Assembly (NCBI GenBank): GCA_024741835.1
Contig: JAENRP010000251.1
Location: 44,174-65,903 of the forward strand
Length of the DNA stretch: 21,730 nucleotides
Direction of reading: 5' to 3'
Origin: Diplocarpon mali
Taxonomy: Eukaryota; Ascomycota; Leotiomycetes; Helotiales; Drepanopezizaceae
A program made the position numbers and the translations under genes. The notes beneath the pieces are model-generated. The model worked only from the letters and a program-made list of their open reading frames with translations, was not told where the DNA came from and ran no database searches. Shown here piece after piece: positions 18,011 through 21,730 of this stretch. Position 1 is the stretch's first letter, and each line of letters starts with the position of its first letter.

Positions 18011-21000
18011 TCTTCTATAACCTTAGTATATCTTTAAATGCTTCGAACTTTGCAACTGTCTTTAGTAGCTTTATAAATCTATCTACTACTATTCAATCGG
18101 TTAGGATATAAGTGATCGATAACTTATTCTTTGCAATAAGGTTATAGATAAAGTAGTAGGTAATATTAATATATTTCGATCGCTTATATAAGTATAGATT
18201 CTTTATAAGTGCAATCGCCTTTATATTATCTACTTAAAGATTAATATAGTTCCTATCTTATTTAATATACTTAGCGAAACTTATATCTTTTAGAACTTAA
18301 GCGATCTATAATCCTTACTTGCAATTTAATAATATTAATATATATTCGGCCTTAATACTTACAATAGCTATTGATTTCTACTTCCTACTTCCTTATAATA
18401 TAGGTCTACTATATAGCACTACTACGCTTTTAGATATACTTTTCTAACCTTTTATATTTACCTAATCGGAATCGGTATATACCTTAAGCTTTACGCTTAT
18501 ATATTTCGTTAATCTATATCTTACCTTTTATATGATTATCAATCGAAGGTACCTTCTAAGTTGCTTAACTGCATTCTTATATTAAATCGTTGGATCCTTT
18601 AAGTTCTAATTAAGTTGCTTAATAATAAAGGCGATATTTAGTCTTATATATACTATAGTATATATAATTGCTTTAATATCCTATTAGTACTTCTTTAGAT
18701 CTCCTCTTTACTCATTTTCATTAGCAGGCTTTAACTTATTATACTTTCCTTCAATTAGAGTACGCTTTGGCTTAAAGTTGGAAGTATAAGTAAAGAGTCC
18801 TATTCGGTCTAGGATCTTCTTAATATACTGCTCTTAATCTAACTAGAGTTCTTAAGTAGAGCGGTTCCTTATAATATAGATGCTAAGGATCTTATAAATT
18901 CCCTTTAGATCCTTAGTATTAAAACGTTTCTAAATTATTATAAAGAATTAATCCAATTAAGTAGTTATTTTCGCAGCTATAGCAATATCGTTAATATATA
19001 ATAGCAACTTGATTCTACGCTTAATATAAGTAAATAGATAAGGGTTAGCTAGGCTTTAAACGAATCCTATTTCTATTAGAGTAGAACTATATAAGAGGTT
19101 CTAATTATAGGCTAATTGTTTAAGCTTATAGATACTGCAGAGTATATAAAGAGAGTAGCTAGTGCGTATAAGAATACCGTTAGGTTAAAAGAGAAAAATC
19201 CGTTCTTTTATAATCGCTTTGGTAAATGCATTTTTAATATCGTACTATCTGCATTTAAGGTCCTTAGCAGCTACTATTACTATAAATATACAAAGGGTAT
19301 TTATACGAACTATTAGCGCAAACGTATCGAAGTAGTCTTCTTTATACTATTAGGAGAAGCCCTTAGCTATAAGCCTTATCTTATAACGCTTTAGGGTTCT
19401 ATCTGCATATATCTTAATTATAAAGACCTACTTTATTAATACTAGGTTTATATCCTTTAGCATTAGTTCTTCTATTTATATACCATTTATAGTAAGAGAG
19501 CTTATTTCCTTTTGGATTGCCTTACTTTATACTGCTCTATTCTCCAGATCGTTAATAGCTTTATTATATATCTTTAAAAGAGATATTTTCATTATCCTCC
19601 TAGCAGCTAGGAACGCATTATCTTTATCAAAGCTCTATTGAAGTTCGAGCTTATAGATCCTATATGCTATTATAGCTTAGATACGCTTAGACTCGCATTC
19701 GTCTAAGGTATCTTCTAATTCTAAGTCTCTATTCCTTTTTAAAGACATAGGTTTAGCTATAGGTTCTATAGGCTTATTATTTAAGGAACTGCTTTCTAAT
19801 AGTAGAGGCTTATTATTACTTATACCTATTTTAAGAATATCCTTTACCTTAGGTACTTTAATTAAAAGGATAATAATATTAAAGTTATTCTATACTTTAA
19901 GTAGTTCGCAAATAATAGGAATAGTCTATTCGGCCTTTAGGCGATTAGTAGGTTGTCGATTAGTAGGTGCGCTTAATATACCTAAGCTAAGAGAAAGGGG
20001 TTATTAGTTCGACTTAATAGTATTACTATCGAGTAGTATACCTTGCGAATCTTTAGGTATATAAAGCTTTAAAGATAACTCCCTTCTATTTTAAGATTTG
20101 TTAAACTTAACTATTAAAGATATAATTACTTGCCTTAGATCTAGCGTATATACTATCTATTGCTTTATTATCTATTTAATATACTTAATAAATATATACT
20201 CTTTACTTTAGTTTATTAGCTTCTTATTCTTTATACCTGCGGGCTAGGACTTTAGGCTAATATAAGAGTAGTAGATGCTTCTAAAGACGTAGATATAGTC
20301 TAAGCTTAATTTCTATTTAAAATATGCCTTATATAGCAATATTCAAATGCTATTAACTATTAGTCTACTACCTATTTTATTTTATAAGTATATATCTGCC
20401 TTAATCGCAAGGTCCTAGAATTCCAATAGTAAGTCAGTATCTTGCAATAGAGTGCAATAGTCAGTCTTTACTTATTAGATACTTCGCTTAGCGATACCAT
20501 TTTAATAGGAACCTTTGTATATTATAGTTAGTTTATAATAAACTCCTTATTTTACTTATTTATTAAGCTTTACCCTAATCTTTAATGCATTATTAGACCT
20601 AATAGCTATTAGCTTTAACTAAGTCTAGCGTTCTTCTATCACTTTCTAAGTTTCTAGCTTTTCTATAAGCTTAGATTTAGTCTTAGCGCAAATGGTCTAT
20701 ATCTATTAAGTAGAGTTATTTACTATTTAAGAAAACCAATTATTTCCTTTAATTAAGGTTATAAATAGTCTAGTAGTATTAATAGATATTAGCGCTAGTA
20801 TTAAATCTTTCTATAGATTAAGCTTAGTTCGCGTTTGATTTTGAAGTTTTATTAGCTTATAAATTTAGCATATTAAGTAATCCTTTAATACTTAGATCTT
20901 CTGTTTTAAGATCAAGACCTTATATAGGCCTTTTAATTTCTCTAGCTTTAAATATGCGAATCTTTTATATATTAGCTAATACTTTAATAGGCTTTCGGCT

Positions 21001-21730
21001 TCTAATAGCTTTAGTAGCCTATTATTAGTCGATACTTTATTATCAGCGGCTAAAAAGGACTAGTGATAGTAGTTTAAGGTTTTGCCGTTTTCTAATTGCA
21101 AGCCTAGCTTAAAAGTCGTTTTTAATAAAACCGCAAGATCTACTTACGGTCTTAGCTTAAGGGTCGATTTCTTAAAAATGGCAAGATCTACTCGCAGTCC
21201 TAGTTTAAGAGTCGTCTTTAACGAATTTGCAAATTTCACTTGCAGTCCTAGCCTAAGAGTCATTTTTGCGAATTTCACTTATAATCCTAGCTTAAGAGTT
21301 ATTATTAGTAAATCTATAGAATCTACTTGCAGTCTTAGCCTAAGAGTCATTTCTATTAAATTCACTTATAATCCTAGCTTAAGAGTCACCTTTAAGGACA
21401 CTTTACAATTTACCTATAGTCTTAGCTTAAGAGTTATTTTCGCGAATTTTACTTGCGATCTTAACTTAAGAGTCCATCTATTCTCCCTATCTTCGCTTAA
21501 TTATATTAGGGTAGAAAGTGCACTTTCTTTAAAGGAATTCACTTATAGGTCTAGCCTAAAAGTCAATTTCTATAATATCACCTTTAAAATAATATAAAGT
21601 TTATCTTTAATTTTAATTTTAAAGATCACTTTATAGTTGTTATTTATAAATTATATAAATTGATTATTAAAAACTCTTATATAATTTAACTTTATATAAA
21701 TCTTATAATTAGATAAGAGATTAATACTTA
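18011..21730 (-). pseudogene. RIP-mutated Ty1/copia polyprotein (element 2), partial at window edge
   Basis: The reverse strand gives the copia order from right to left: a repeat-bearing spacer (21.1-21.6 kb), a pre-integrase segment (YYHWSFLAADNKVSTNN, ~21.03-21.08 kb), and a CxxC-like motif near 20.87 kb. The integrase core follows (GNNWFS*IVNNST, LKLIAIRSNNALKI, YKLTIIYKGSY*NGIAKRSI) to LLEFQDLAIKADIYL near 20.4 kb, then the integrase C terminus with RVYDPDLR-like IVYTLDLR near 20.13 kb. The reverse transcriptase spans roughly 18.7-19.7 kb, its YVDD box now YIND at 18987-18998 (GAC to AAC). RNase H (SIKAEYI, VDNIKAIALIKN, RSKYINITYYFI, DRFIKLLKTVAKFEAFKDIL) ends near 18.03 kb. Stops are nearly all TAA/TAG at Gln/Trp positions. 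The frame is still open at the window edge, so gag lies outside. Non-functional. Confidence 0.85.
21099..21575 (-). repeat. In-frame coding tandem array (13- and 16-residue units) in copia-2
   Basis: Ten copies of a motif reading TLKLGLQV-like on the reverse strand (forward CTAGCYTAAGAGTC) occur. On the + strand their GTC/GTT anchors start at 21115, 21163, 21211, 21259, 21298, 21346, 21385, 21433, 21472 and 21562. Spacings are 48, 48, 48, 39, 48, 39, 48, 39 and 90, all multiples of three. The reverse frame is continuous with the pre-integrase segment of the copia polyprotein (…FKLGLQLENGKTLNYYHW). Stops in it are TAA/TAG at the Gln of GLQV, a RIP signature. The + strand is also free of stops for 171 codons (SLRV repeats), which I take as the antisense shadow of the array. 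Confidence 0.8.

Noticed and set aside
19116..19316. 66-codon + frame within copia-2 RT
   Set aside because: It is antisense to the reverse transcriptase remnant and has no family similarity.
1..21730. CRISPR array, bacterial operon or prophage
   Set aside because: The introns, splice sites and gene families are eukaryotic. No direct-repeat/spacer pattern of CRISPR type exists; the only regular arrays are the minisatellite and the coding repeat in copia 2.

Overview
The window looks like nuclear DNA of a filamentous ascomycete (Pezizomycotina). The genes carry short introns with GTAAGT/GTATGT-type donors and CTAAC/CTGAC-like branch sites. One gene is the complex I subunit GRIM-19, which budding yeast lacks. 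The right-hand 9 kb is a transposon graveyard whose stop codons sit almost only at former Gln (CAA/CAG) and Trp (TGG) codons, the signature of repeat-induced point mutation (RIP, CpA to TpA). I could not fix the class or species from the sequence alone.

Layout: (1) 1-875 is non-genic and holds two copies of a ~110 bp terminal-inverted-repeat element spaced exactly 400 bp apart. (2) 876-2875 (-) is a two-exon gene for a single-pass membrane protein with a beta-rich ectodomain of recurring 'SGxI' motifs (DUF4097/DUF7330-like). (3) 2876-4071 is a divergent intergenic region with a hexanucleotide microsatellite and one ambiguous base. (4) 4072-5398 (+) is a three-exon ketopantoate reductase. (5) 5683-6585 (-) is a four-exon NDUFA13/GRIM-19. 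(6) 7151-9914 (-) is a three-exon FCP1 RNA polymerase II CTD phosphatase. (7) 9915 to ~12430 has no gene I can support. (8) From ~12.43 kb to the end the DNA is AT-rich, RIP-mutated and made of nested mobile elements.

The four genes are housekeeping or hypothetical genes with unrelated functions (membrane surface, pantothenate/CoA synthesis, respiration, transcription). I see no cluster logic beyond neighbourhood.

The repeat block can be read in layers. Two diverged copies of a ~0.6 kb repeat (12.8-13.45 and 14.03-14.63 kb) lie beside a small inverted-repeat element. A Ty1/copia element on + begins with an LTR at 14641, and its gag runs to 16046. There it is cut exactly by the 3' LTR (16047-16298) of a Ty3/gypsy chromovirus on -, whose polypurine tract, chromodomain and integrase follow to ~17.6 kb. 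That element is in turn truncated by a second Ty1/copia element on - (3' end near 17.65-18.0 kb, polyprotein to the window edge). The most unusual item is inside this second copia: an in-frame array of ten 13/16-residue repeats just upstream of its integrase, whose DNA core also recurs as a minisatellite just downstream of its pol gene.

All gene models, splice sites and domain assignments were made by eye. No alignment or database search was run.
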